Shown here piece after piece: positions 52,401 through 61,165 of a stretch of 64,000 nucleotides of DNA. The stretch comes from Coprococcus ammoniilyticus. Its GTDB lineage: Bacteria; Bacillota; Clostridia; Lachnospirales; Lachnospiraceae. Where the stretch lies: contig NZ_JAOQJS010000001.1 in the NCBI RefSeq assembly GCF_025567345.1, positions 248,001 through 312,000 on the forward strand, read 5' to 3'. The position numbers were made by a program, and so were the translations under genes. Position 1 is the first letter of the stretch. Every line of letters begins with the position of its first letter. The notes under the pieces are model-generated. The model ran no database searches. It saw nothing but the letters and a program-made list of their open reading frames with translations, and was not told the origin of the DNA.

Positions 52401-52557
52401 GACCCGTGAGCATTATATATGTACATCATTATACAGCAAGCCTATCCGAGTGCCGGTACTTAGGTTGCGTCTTTTGCAACCTTATGTACCGCTGCACCGA
52501 GGATAGAACGAAAGTGTCTTGCGGAATAATGGATGTACTATATAACGATCACGGGTC
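52401..52557 (+). repeat. Family-1 long hairpin element, copy E
   Basis: Outer arms GACCCGTGA (52401-52409) and 52549-52557 pair. The core at 52436-52522 is read on the plus strand: GCAAG:CTTGC, TATCC:GGATA, GTGC:GCAC, CGGTAC:GTACCG, GGTTGC:GCAACC and AC-GAAA-GT. The strings CGGTACTTAG and GTCTTGCGGAATAAT recur in the other copies. It lies between the converging beta-helix and glycogen phosphorylase genes. Confidence 0.82.
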
Positions 52558-52569
52558 GTACATATATTA

Positions 52570-55014
52570 TTAGTCTAATGTGACTTTAACCTTTTTGAGG
52601 TTCCAGATCTCTTTTGCATACTCTTCGATTGTTCTGTCAGATGAGAACTTACCGGAGCATGCTGTATTCAACATAACCATCTTAGCCCAGTTCTTCTCAT
52701 CTCTGTAAAGAGTATCGATCTTTCTGTGAGCTTCTACATAAGAAGCAAAATCCTTAAGGATGAAGTATACATCTTCGTTGATAAGTGAATCATACAGATC
52801 TCTGAAACGATCCGGATCATCAGAAGAATACATACCATTGATAAGCTGTGTAAGAACAGTTCTTACTGCTGCATCATTGTTGTAGATATCCTTTGGATTG
52901 TATCCACCTTCACGCTCATACTTCATAACTTCTTCAGCTCTTAAACCGAAGATAACTGCATTTTCTTCACCAACTTCTTCAACAATCTCTACATTTGCAC
53001 CATCCATGGTTCCAAGTGTAACTGCACCGTTTAACATGAACTTCATATTACCTGTACCGGATGCTTCTCTGGAAGCTGTTGAAATCTGCTCGCTGACATC
53101 TGCTGCTGCGAAGATCAGCTCTGCATTGGATACTCTGTAGTTCTCAATGAATACAACCTTGATCTTACCCTTGATAGATGCATCGTTGTTGATAACATCT
53201 GCAACGGAGTTGATCAGCTTGATGATAAGCTTTGCTCTCTTATAACCGGCGGAAGCCTTTGCACCAAAGATATATGTTGTTGGATACATATCATATGATG
53301 GATTTGTCTTCAGCTCGTTATACTGATACATAACATGTAAAATATTAAGAAGCTGTCTCTTGTACTCATGAAGTCTCTTAACCTGTACATCAAAGATAGA
53401 ACGAGGATCTACATCCACGCCATTATGCTCCTTGATATAATTTGCAAGACGGATCTTGTTCTGGTACTTGATATTCATAAATTCCTGCTGATACTTCTCA
53501 TCAGTAGCATATACTTTTAACTTCTTCAGATTTGAAAGTTTAACGATCCATTCATCACCGATCTTATCTGTGATCCAGCTTGCAAGAAGCGGATTACCAT
53601 GAAGAAGGAAACGTCTCTGTGTAATACCATTTGTCTTATTATTGAACTGCTCAGGTCTCATCTCATAGAAGTCCTTCAGCTCTCTCTCTTCCAGAATCTT
53701 TGTATGAAGTGCTGCAACACCATTTACAGAGTAAGAACCTGCGATAGCAAGATGTGCCATCTTAACCTGACCATCATAAAGGATAGCCATGTTCTTAACC
53801 TTATCCTGGTTGCCCGGATACATAGACTGAATCTTCAGTACGAATCTTCTGTTAATCTCTTCTACGATCTGGTAGATACGAGGAAGTAACCTTGAGAATA
53901 ATTCTATCGGCCATTTCTCAAGAGCCTCAGCCATGATCGTATGGTTGGTGTATGCACATGTTCTGGTTGTGATATCCCATGCGTCATCCCACTCAAGACC
54001 TTCTTCATCCATAAGGATTCTCATCAACTCTGCTACTGCAACTGTTGGATGTGTATCATTCATCTGGAACGTAACTTTATCCGGAAGATTATGAATATCG
54101 CTGTTCTTCTCCTTGAATTTCAGGATTGCTCTCTGAACAGACGCTGAAATGAAGAAGTACTGCTGTCTCAGTCTTAATTCCTTACCTGCATAGTGATTAT
54201 CATTTGGATAAAGAACTTCAACAATCGTCTTAGCAAGGTTCTGCTGCTCAACAGCCTTTTCATATTCACCCTTATCAAATGAATCAAGACAGAATTCCTG
54301 ATCTGCTTCTGCATCCCAGATACGAAGTGTATTTACAACATTGTTGCCATAACCGACAACCGGAACATCATATGGTACGGCACGAACTGTCTGATAACCA
54401 TCCTGAATAAAGTAATTTCTTCCATCTCTGTTCTCAACTCTTACATAACCGCCAAATTTAACTTCTACAGCATACTCCGGGCGCTTGATTTCAAATGGGT
54501 TGCCATCCTTTAACCAGTCATCCGGCAGCTCGATCTGATAACCATCCTTGATCGCCTGCTTGAACATACCATAACGATAACGGATACCACATCCGTATGC
54601 TGGATAACCAAGTGTTGCAAGAGAATCCAGGAAACATGCTGCAAGACGTCCCAAACCACCGTTACCAAGTGCTGCATCCGGCTCCTGATCCTCAATCAGA
54701 TTCAGATCAAATCCAAGTTCATCTAATGCTTCTTTTACTGCATCATAGTATGTCAGATTGATCAGATTGTTTCCCAGGGCTCTACCCATCAGGAACTCCA
54801 TGGACAGATAGTAAACTGTCTTAACGTTCTTCTTCTCATATTCCTTATGTGTTGCTATCCATCTGTCTATTATATCATCCTTAACAGCGTAGCTGACAGC
54901 CTGGAATACCTGCTGTGGAGTTGCCTCTTCGATTGGTCTTCTGTACAATGTTTTCACATTTGTAATAACCTCTTTTTTGAAGCCCTCTTTGTCGAAATCA
55001 ATCAACTTTTTCAT
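52570..55014 (-). CDS. glgP: Glycogen/starch/alpha-glucan phosphorylase
   Basis: GlgP removes glucose-1-phosphate from alpha-1,4-glucans. The 814-residue length is standard. MEFLMGRALGNNL near 72-84, EPDAALGNGGLGRLAACFLD near 106-125 and the pyridoxal phosphate lysine region ASAGYKRAKLIIKLIN near 585-600 are present. EASGTGNMKFMLNGAVTLGT near 655-674 forms the phosphate site. AAGGAGGAT precedes the ATG. The gene stands alone, with no other glycogen gene in the window. Confidence 0.98.
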   Translation of the reverse strand: MKKLIDFDKEGFKKEVITNVKTLYRRPIEEATPQQVFQAVSYAVKDDIIDRWIATHKEYEKKNVKTVYYLSMEFLMGRALGNNLINLTYYDAVKEALDELGFDLNLIEDQEPDAALGNGGLGRLAACFLDSLATLGYPAYGCGIRYRYGMFKQAIKDGYQIELPDDWLKDGNPFEIKRPEYAVEVKFGGYVRVENRDGRNYFIQDGYQTVRAVPYDVPVVGYGNNVVNTLRIWDAEADQEFCLDSFDKGEYEKAVEQQNLAKTIVEVLYPNDNHYAGKELRLRQQYFFISASVQRAILKFKEKNSDIHNLPDKVTFQMNDTHPTVAVAELMRILMDEEGLEWDDAWDITTRTCAYTNHTIMAEALEKWPIELFSRLLPRIYQIVEEINRRFVLKIQSMYPGNQDKVKNMAILYDGQVKMAHLAIAGSYSVNGVAALHTKILEERELKDFYEMRPEQFNNKTNGITQRRFLLHGNPLLASWITDKIGDEWIVKLSNLKKLKVYATDEKYQQEFMNIKYQNKIRLANYIKEHNGVDVDPRSIFDVQVKRLHEYKRQLLNILHVMYQYNELKTNPSYDMYPTTYIFGAKASAGYKRAKLIIKLINSVADVINNDASIKGKIKVVFIENYRVSNAELIFAAADVSEQISTASREASGTGNMKFMLNGAVTLGTMDGANVEIVEEVGEENAVIFGLRAEEVMKYEREGGYNPKDIYNNDAAVRTVLTQLINGMYSSDDPDRFRDLYDSLINEDVYFILKDFASYVEAHRKIDTLYRDEKNWAKMVMLNTACSGKFSSDRTIEEYAKEIWNLKKVKVTLD

Positions 55015-55369
55015 TTATCGTATCCTCCTTGAAAATTGCACGCCAGAATGCATCCCTGACGATTTTTCTATAATCAGATGCCGGTATTATCCGGATCCTT
55101 TATATCTCTTTCGTCCTGATTCATCATAATAACCGATTTTACCATGAGAATTTTTGGAAGAAACCTATATTATTTTAACAAAAAAACATGTATTTCTCAA
55201 TACATGTCTTAATTTTTTGTAGAAAAATACATATTTTTTAGACCAAAGTCTAATTAATCTTGCAATTTTACAATGATTTTTCAATTATTTTCTGTTTTTA
55301 TAGTTATTTATACGCTCTTGCCCTATGCAACATACCAATATCTTAACAGTTTCATAAGGGATTTTCCTT
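55015..55369. other. 355-nt gap upstream of glgP and downstream of the dnaJ-like gene
   Basis: It holds the glgP ribosome site at the left, AT-rich sequence with no confident promoter, the minus-strand terminator at 55175-55207, and about 160 nt of 3' sequence of the dnaJ-like gene. No open frame or repeat worth naming is seen. Confidence 0.6.
55175..55207 (-). terminator. Terminator of the dnaK-dnaJ run
   Basis: On the minus strand ACATGTATT-gaga-AATACATGT is followed by TTTTTTTGTT. It lies 163 nt after the dnaJ-like stop. Confidence 0.78.
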
Positions 55370-56170
55370 CTAATAACCGCCTGAATAATAGCCGCCACAA
55401 GGGAAACAGCACATATTTCCACCACAGCAGGAGAGACAAAGCAGGGTAGTGCAGAATGTATTACAGCATTTTGTCATATCCCGGCCTGACATATCCATGC
55501 CGTAGCCCTGTCCCTGATCCATATACCATTTCGATCCGCTCTTGATCTGTTCGTACGCCTGCTTGTATTCCATATTATCCGGCTCTAACTGTATCGCTCT
55601 CTGAAGCATCTCAAGCGCCCGAATCTGATTACCAAGTCCGGCATTGCACACACCGGAATAATAATGCCATTTTGCATTATGATCCTGGATCTGGTTCAAT
55701 ACTGTTCTTGCTTCCTCATAACTGCCTGACCGCAGATAGTTTCTGGCTGCCTGAAAATATCTGGAATCCTGATCGTTTGGATCATATTCCTCCCGTCTTC
55801 CGCCGGTATAACCGCCAAACCCACCAAACGGTCCAAAGCCGCCATAGAATCCGCCAAACGGATCTGACTCATCATAAGTCGTTCTTCCACCGCTGTTGCT
55901 GTTTCGGTAACTGCCTGAACCATATGAACCATTTCCATATGGGCTGCCATATCCACCTGCTCCGTATGAATTTCCATAACCGGTATCACCATCCATGATC
56001 GCCTTATATGCCTGCTGGATCTCTTTGAACTTCTCCTCAGCCTCAGCTTTATTTGGATTGTTGATATTCGCATCCGGATGATATTTTCTGCTCAATCGTC
56101 TGTATGCACTTTTTACTTCATCATTACTGGCATCATGCGACAATCCCAGTACTTCATAAGGATCTTTCAT
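55370..56170 (-). CDS. DnaJ-domain protein with Gly-rich linker and Cys-rich tail
   Basis: A 266-residue co-chaperone-like protein. The J domain at 1-65 has the HPD motif (RKYHPDANI near 29-37). A Gly/Tyr/Ser/Phe-rich linker follows (about 65-130). A TPR-like helical pair (AARNYLRSGSYEEARTVLNQ and on) lies near 142-205. The last 35 residues hold about nine Cys (CCNTFCTT, LCLSCC, CCFPC), maybe a metal-binding or membrane-associated tail. The canonical DnaJ zinc domain is absent. It starts directly after the DUF5685 stop and probably acts with the DnaK-like protein of the run. Confidence 0.85.
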   Translation of the reverse strand: MKDPYEVLGLSHDASNDEVKSAYRRLSRKYHPDANINNPNKAEAEEKFKEIQQAYKAIMDGDTGYGNSYGAGGYGSPYGNGSYGSGSYRNSNSGGRTTYDESDPFGGFYGGFGPFGGFGGYTGGRREEYDPNDQDSRYFQAARNYLRSGSYEEARTVLNQIQDHNAKWHYYSGVCNAGLGNQIRALEMLQRAIQLEPDNMEYKQAYEQIKSGSKWYMDQGQGYGMDMSGRDMTKCCNTFCTTLLCLSCCGGNMCCFPCGGYYSGGY

Positions 56171-57082
56171 TTATTCTCCATTCTGCCTGTTATCTGCTTT
56201 GCTACCGCATCTTTCGGCAGTTGCTTTATAATAATTATTCCATATGCCAGAATACACGATATTCCTGAGAATTTCCACATTTTTTATAATCGGAAGCTTC
56301 TCAAATTCTCTGGCACATTCTGCCGCCTGCATCATCAGGACTTCTTTTACCCAGTCTGCAAGCTTCTGCCATTCCTCCACCGGAATGTCCTCTGTCTTCA
56401 TTTCTTCACTACATGTAAGCTTGTGTATCAATGGATTAAAGCTGTGTTTTTTTCGGTCCTTTTCAATATCATCGTAAGCGTCCAGAATATATACAAATCT
56501 TCCAAGATAATAACCGATCTTTCTCAGATTTTCTTCCCATGCATCAGCTCTTACGGCAAATATCTCTGCCAGCACTTCACCAAAATATCCTGATAACCGA
56601 TCCAGATCTTCACTGTTTTCTTTCTCAAGCTCGCTGATCTTTGCAAGCCGATCTGCAATAGTATCAATCTTTTGTCTGTAATCATATAATCGGCTGTCTT
56701 CCTTTTCCAACTCTTTCTTCGGTATTAAAAGCTCCGCATACAGCTTACGAAACAGCTTCTTATCATCTGTCCAGTCATCCATGCATTTGTAATATGTAAG
56801 TATACGGTTCATATCCGCTGCATAATCGGAGTACAGATTTCTAGCATATTCATGCTTTGTCATCGGATGGACCACACACCTTTTTGTACCCCGCTCCTCT
56901 GACGGCTCATACAATCCGGTAAGCAGCAGCACCAGAAATGTCATATCGTAGCTTAATGACAACTGGCCTTTTGCGCCCTGATCTTCTTTTAATGCCCTGC
57001 ACAACCCGCAGTAATACCTGTGATATTCGTCAAATTCTTTAAATTTCATTTCCTGCTGGTTTACTACTATATATCCAAACAC
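56171..57082 (-). CDS. DUF5685 family protein
   Basis: A 303-residue helical protein. MFGYIVVNQQEMKFKEFDEY and YYCGLCRALK near 29-38 match DUF5685; the CxxC with further Cys/His residues (CVVHPMTKHEY near 68) may bind metal. A conserved DAYDDIEKDRKKHSFNPL near 197-214 recalls Asp-rich terpenoid-synthase-like sites, but that is only a resemblance. Function unknown. It lies between a small zinc-ribbon gene and the dnaJ-like gene, an arrangement that recurs in Lachnospiraceae in my memory. Confidence 0.82.
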   Translation of the reverse strand: MFGYIVVNQQEMKFKEFDEYHRYYCGLCRALKEDQGAKGQLSLSYDMTFLVLLLTGLYEPSEERGTKRCVVHPMTKHEYARNLYSDYAADMNRILTYYKCMDDWTDDKKLFRKLYAELLIPKKELEKEDSRLYDYRQKIDTIADRLAKISELEKENSEDLDRLSGYFGEVLAEIFAVRADAWEENLRKIGYYLGRFVYILDAYDDIEKDRKKHSFNPLIHKLTCSEEMKTEDIPVEEWQKLADWVKEVLMMQAAECAREFEKLPIIKNVEILRNIVYSGIWNNYYKATAERCGSKADNRQNGE

Positions 57083-57096
57083 GCGCCTGTCTCCAA

Positions 57097-57492
57097 TCAG
57101 CTTTTCTTAATAAAAGTATTCCCACATTTCGGACATCTTATCTCGATCCTGCCCTTGCCTCGTGGAATCCGGATCATCTGCTCACAACGTGGGCAGGTGA
57201 AGATCTTATAATCTTTTCCGGCTTCTTTGCTTTTCTTCATCCGTTTAAATACATTTCGAACGCCTGTCGTGTGGCTTAGAAACCACTTATTTTCTGCCGC
57301 ACGTTTGTCATATTTCTTAGAAAAGATGCGCACATATCCATAGATAAAAGAAGCAAGTCCAAGGAAATACAAAACTCCTGTCTTCGCCCAGACATCTATG
57401 ATGATCAGGATCAGTCCCATCCAAGTCAGAAATGATGAAAACTGATCATTTCCATATCTTGTTCGCATAAAGTTGTAAATCTTATCTCTCAT
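57097..57492 (-). CDS. Small membrane protein with C-terminal zinc ribbon
   Basis: A 131-residue protein with two hydrophobic stretches near 18-55 (FLTWMGLILIIIDVWAKTGV and YFLGLASFIYGYVRIF), a basic linker, and the zinc ribbon CPRCEQMIRIP...IRCPKCGNTF near 103-127. It might hold a chaperone or nucleic acid at the membrane; function unknown. It is 14 nt upstream of DUF5685. Confidence 0.8.
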   Translation of the reverse strand: MRDKIYNFMRTRYGNDQFSSFLTWMGLILIIIDVWAKTGVLYFLGLASFIYGYVRIFSKKYDKRAAENKWFLSHTTGVRNVFKRMKKSKEAGKDYKIFTCPRCEQMIRIPRGKGRIEIRCPKCGNTFIKKS

Positions 57493-57597
57493 ATAAGCAC
57501 CACTCTTTCTTTACCCTGCAGATCTGCTGCCATTTCAGCACCTTCAAATCATGTATTCTATCTATATATTTCCGATCCGACGATCGTAATATTCTGC

Positions 57598-59352
57598 CTA
57601 TCCAAGGATCATTGCAGATTCCTGTAACTGTCTGTAAGCACCCTTTATATTGCCCGCTTCTATATCCGTGATCCGGTCAGCATCCGTCCGACATACCAGT
57701 TTCTTTAAGTATTCCAGATCTCTCCGAATCTTCTTGATCTGAGCCTTATCCAGATTCTGACTTTGTACCTCTAACTGATTTTCTACTTTATATACATATG
57801 CTTCAGCTTCGTTCCAGATATCCATATTTTCCTTGTTGCCCTGAGTCTCTTCCTCATACCGCATGGCATCTTCCCTTGCCCGACGGATTTCTTCCTCTGA
57901 AAGATTCGTGCTGGATGTGATCACGATCTGCTGTTCCACGCCTCTGCCAAGATCCTTTGCAGATACCTTTAGGATACCATTTACATCAAGATCAAATGTA
58001 ACCTCGATCTGCGGAACTCCTGCAAGTGCTCGCTTGATCCCACTCAGGCGGAAGTTACCAAGCAGCTTATTATCTCTGGTATATTTGCGTTCGCCCTGAT
58101 ACACCTTTACCTCTACATCACGCTGGAAATTTCCGGCCGTCGTAAAGATCTTGGATACCCTGGTCGGAATTGGTGAATTTCTTGGGATCAGTACATTTGC
58201 AATACCACCTAAAGTCTCGATTGACAGAGACAATGGTGTTACATCCATCAACAAAATATCATTTACCTTATTCGTAACGGTCAGACCACCACTGAGCTTT
58301 CCTCCCTGAATCGCAGCTCCCATCGCAACGCACTCATCCGGGTTGAGATTCTTCGAAAGCTCTTTTCCGGTTATCCTCTTAACCTCGTCCATAACGGCAG
58401 GGATTCTGGTTGACCCACCAACCAATAATACCTTATCTAAACTTCCGGCTGATATACCTGCATCCCGAAGTGCCTGATTGACCGGACCGTCTGTCCGTTT
58501 TACAAGATCATCTGTCAGCTCATTGAACAACTCTCTGGTTATGAGCATATCGAGATGCTTCGGCTCGTTCTTTACGACCGTGATAAACGGAAGATTGATA
58601 TGAGTCTGCAGCGTACTGGATAATTCCTTCTTTGCCTCTTCGCATGCTTCCCGGATACGCTGTACCGCTGTTATATCTTTCTCCAGATTGATCCTTGTTT
58701 CTTTCTTAAATGACTTTATCACATACTGCACCAGACGCTCGTCAAAATCATCACCACCAAGATGATTGTCGCCTGCAGTTGCAAGAACCTCGATCACATG
58801 ATCTCCGATTTCGATCACGGATACATCAAAGGTTCCGCCACCAAGGTCATATACCAGAATCTTCTGTGCCTGTCCGTTATCCAGACCATAGGCAAGTGCC
58901 GCTGATGTCGGCTCGTTAATGATTCGAAGTACATTTAACCCTGCGATCTTTCCGGCATCCTTCGTCGCCTGTCTCTGACTGTCATCAAAATACGCCGGAA
59001 CCGTGATGACCGCATCATGAACCGGCTCACCCAGATAGTTTTCTGCATCCGCTCTTAACTTTGACAGAATGATCGCCGATATCTCCTGTGGTGAATAATC
59101 TTTTCCATCTATTCTTTTTCTATATGCTGTTCCCATTTCTCTCTTGATCGATGCAATGGTTCTGTCTACATTTACCGTAAGCTGTCTCTTTGCAGCATCC
59201 CCCACCAGTCTGTCGCCATTTTTCGTAATGGCTACTATCGATGGTGTAGTACGGTTGCCTTCGGCATTCGGTATGATTGTCGCCTGTTCGCCTTCCAGAA
59301 CGGCCACGCAGCTATTTGTCGTTCCTAAATCTATTCCTATTACCCTGCTCAT
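57598..59352 (-). CDS. Hsp70 chaperone, short DnaK-like form
   Basis: A 584-residue Hsp70. The ATPase domain is complete: IGIDLGTTNSCVAV at 5-18, LVYDLGGGTFDVSVIEIGDH near 165 and VLLVGGSTRIPAV near 305. The substrate domain contains DVTPLSLSIETLGG near 360. The C-terminal lid is short, ending in GAYRQLQESAMILG without the acidic tail of canonical DnaK (about 620 residues). No CIRCE element (TTAGCACTC) is found upstream, and grpE is absent here, so this is probably a second, specialised Hsp70 that works with the J protein of this run. AAGGAG precedes the ATG. Confidence 0.9.
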   Translation of the reverse strand: MSRVIGIDLGTTNSCVAVLEGEQATIIPNAEGNRTTPSIVAITKNGDRLVGDAAKRQLTVNVDRTIASIKREMGTAYRKRIDGKDYSPQEISAIILSKLRADAENYLGEPVHDAVITVPAYFDDSQRQATKDAGKIAGLNVLRIINEPTSAALAYGLDNGQAQKILVYDLGGGTFDVSVIEIGDHVIEVLATAGDNHLGGDDFDERLVQYVIKSFKKETRINLEKDITAVQRIREACEEAKKELSSTLQTHINLPFITVVKNEPKHLDMLITRELFNELTDDLVKRTDGPVNQALRDAGISAGSLDKVLLVGGSTRIPAVMDEVKRITGKELSKNLNPDECVAMGAAIQGGKLSGGLTVTNKVNDILLMDVTPLSLSIETLGGIANVLIPRNSPIPTRVSKIFTTAGNFQRDVEVKVYQGERKYTRDNKLLGNFRLSGIKRALAGVPQIEVTFDLDVNGILKVSAKDLGRGVEQQIVITSSTNLSEEEIRRAREDAMRYEEETQGNKENMDIWNEAEAYVYKVENQLEVQSQNLDKAQIKKIRRDLEYLKKLVCRTDADRITDIEAGNIKGAYRQLQESAMILG

Positions 59353-59590
59353 GTATGATCTCCTTTTCTATCCGGACGAAGATATCTATACTGATATATC
59401 CTGTATTGTGTAATATCTATATAAATAGTATCTACTTTGTTTTTTCTAAAAGTATGATAGACAAGTTTTTTGAATAAATTGTGTATAGTTTATAAAGCAA
59501 GTATAAAGTGTTTCATAAAACTTTGGCTAGCTTTTGAGTTAAGAAAGAGCTATGATATCTAAAGAGTTTTACAGAAAGTGGTGTTTTTAT

Positions 59591-60460
59591 ATGCGAGAGA
59601 AAACAAAAGCAATTCTTTATATAATTCTGGCCGGTGTCGGTTTTTCTTTTATGAACGTATTCGTACGATTATCCGGTGATCTTCCTACGATTGAAAAAGC
59701 ATTTTTCCGCAATCTGGTCGCAGCATTCATCGCGCTTGTTGTCCTGATCCGAAGTGATCTCGGACTGCATTATGAGAAACGGCACATTCCGATGCTGTTT
59801 ATGCGGTCGATCTGCGGCACACTCGGTATCATGTGTAACTTCTATGCAGTCGATCACATGAACATCGCCGACGCTTCGATCCTGAATAAGCTGTCACCGT
59901 TTGCCGCTGTTATCTTCTCAATCTTCCTGTTAAAGGAAAAGGCAAGTCTGAAACAATATGCTGCTCTGATCGGGGTATTCATCGGCGCTTTATTTGTTAT
60001 CAAACCATCCCTGAACTTCGCTGATTTTGCTCCGGGTCTCATCGGTTTTACCGGCGGTATGGGTGCAGGCGCTGCTTATGCGGCAGTAAGATATCTAAGC
60101 AACCACGGTGCAAAAAATCCACAGATCGTATTCTTTTTCTCCGCATTTTCGACTCTGGTCATGCTGCCATTTGTGATCGCCTTTTATAAACCGATGTCAT
60201 TTTTCCAGTTGTTCTGTCTGTTAATGGCAGGTGCCTCCGCTGCTGTCGGTCAATTCTCGATCACGGCTGCTTATTCACATGCTCCGGCAAAGGAAATATC
60301 GATCTTCGATTATTCGCAGATCATCACCTCGGCAATCCTTGGTTTCATCTTCTTCAGCCAGATACCGGATGCATTGAGCTTTATCGGGTATGCCGTTATC
60401 ATCGGCATTTCTTATCTGAACTGGCGCGCAGGATTAAAAGCAGATGCAGCCGGCAAGTAA
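59591..60460 (+). CDS. DMT-family (EamA) transporter
   Basis: A 289-residue membrane protein with ten helices in two EamA repeats. GVGFSFMNVFVRLSGDLPTI near 12-31 and the second repeat beginning FTGGMGAGAAYAAVRYLSNH near 150 are typical. It probably exports or imports metabolites. A start at 59552 is open, but MREKTKAILYI at 59591 gives the family's usual length. The gap to the divergent dnaK-like gene holds a possible TTGAAT/TATAAA promoter near 59470-59496. Confidence 0.88.
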   Translation: MREKTKAILYIILAGVGFSFMNVFVRLSGDLPTIEKAFFRNLVAAFIALVVLIRSDLGLHYEKRHIPMLFMRSICGTLGIMCNFYAVDHMNIADASILNKLSPFAAVIFSIFLLKEKASLKQYAALIGVFIGALFVIKPSLNFADFAPGLIGFTGGMGAGAAYAAVRYLSNHGAKNPQIVFFFSAFSTLVMLPFVIAFYKPMSFFQLFCLLMAGASAAVGQFSITAAYSHAPAKEISIFDYSQIITSAILGFIFFSQIPDALSFIGYAVIIGISYLNWRAGLKADAAGK

Positions 60461-60509
60461 ATTTAGATACTTTTTTATAATTATTACTATAATATTTCTT
60501 ATTATTTAT

Positions 60510-61079
60510 ATGGCTAACAGATTTGTATTAAACGAAACATCTTATCATGGAGCAGGTGCGATCACAGAGATCGCTACAGAGGCCATCGGCCGTGGCTTCA
60601 AGAAAGCATTTGTCTGCTCTGATCCTGATCTCATTAAGTTCGGTGTTACTAAGAAAGTAACAGATGTTCTGGACAACACTGGTCTTGCATATGAGATCTA
60701 TTCCAACATTAAACCAAACCCAACCATCGAGAATGTTCAGTCAGGTGTTGCTGCTTTTAAGGCTGCTGAAGCTGATTACATCATTGCAATCGGTGGCGGA
60801 TCATCCATGGACACAGCAAAGGGCGTTGGTATCGTGATCGCAAATCCGGATTTTGCTGATATCAGAAGTCTTGAGGGCGTTGCTCCTACCAAGAATAAAT
60901 CCGTACCTATCTTCGCTGTACCTACAACAGCCGGAATTCCTGCCGACTTAAAAGATATCGTAAAACCGGAGGATATTCCTTTCCTTGCTCAGTCTGCATA
61001 TGATGATGCATGCCGCCCAGGCAATCCAAAGGAGACAAGCGTTGAGGATATCACCAAGCTGTACGAGTCATTGATCTAG
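60510..61079 (+). pseudogene. Lactaldehyde reductase-like (FucO) gene with a large in-frame internal deletion
   Basis: Residues 1-139 match the N-terminal Rossmann part of the iron-dependent alcohol dehydrogenase FucO (NETSYHGAGAITEI; AIGGGSSMDTAKGVGI). The chain then jumps at VPTTAG-IPADL (about 60930-60940), where full-length enzymes have roughly 190 more residues, and ends with the normal tail (IPFLAQSAYDDACRPGNPKE...LYESLI). The deleted part carries the metal ligands (Asp and three His in E. coli FucO). No ribosome site precedes the ATG, and the sequence upstream is AT-only. Codon use is of the highly expressed type. It is probably non-functional; an assembly collapse is also possible. 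Confidence 0.85.
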
Positions 61080-61089
61080 GATTTATATA

Positions 61090-61160
61090 AAAACAGGGAT
61101 GTTACATCGAGGGCATCATAATCATTATGATACCCTCAACGTTACATCCCTGTTTTTTAT
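61090..61160. terminator. Strong bidirectional terminator
   Basis: AAAACAGGGATG pairs with CATCCCTGTTTT, and GAGGG with CCCTC and ATCATAAT with ATTATGAT inside. GTTACATC lies on both arms as a symmetric internal loop. It separates the converging fucO remnant and accDA. Confidence 0.88.
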
Positions 61161-61165
61161 TTTAT

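Noticed and set aside
59353..59590. CIRCE operator upstream of the DnaK-like gene
   Set aside because: The TTAGCACTC-N9-GAGTGCTAA motif is absent in the gap.
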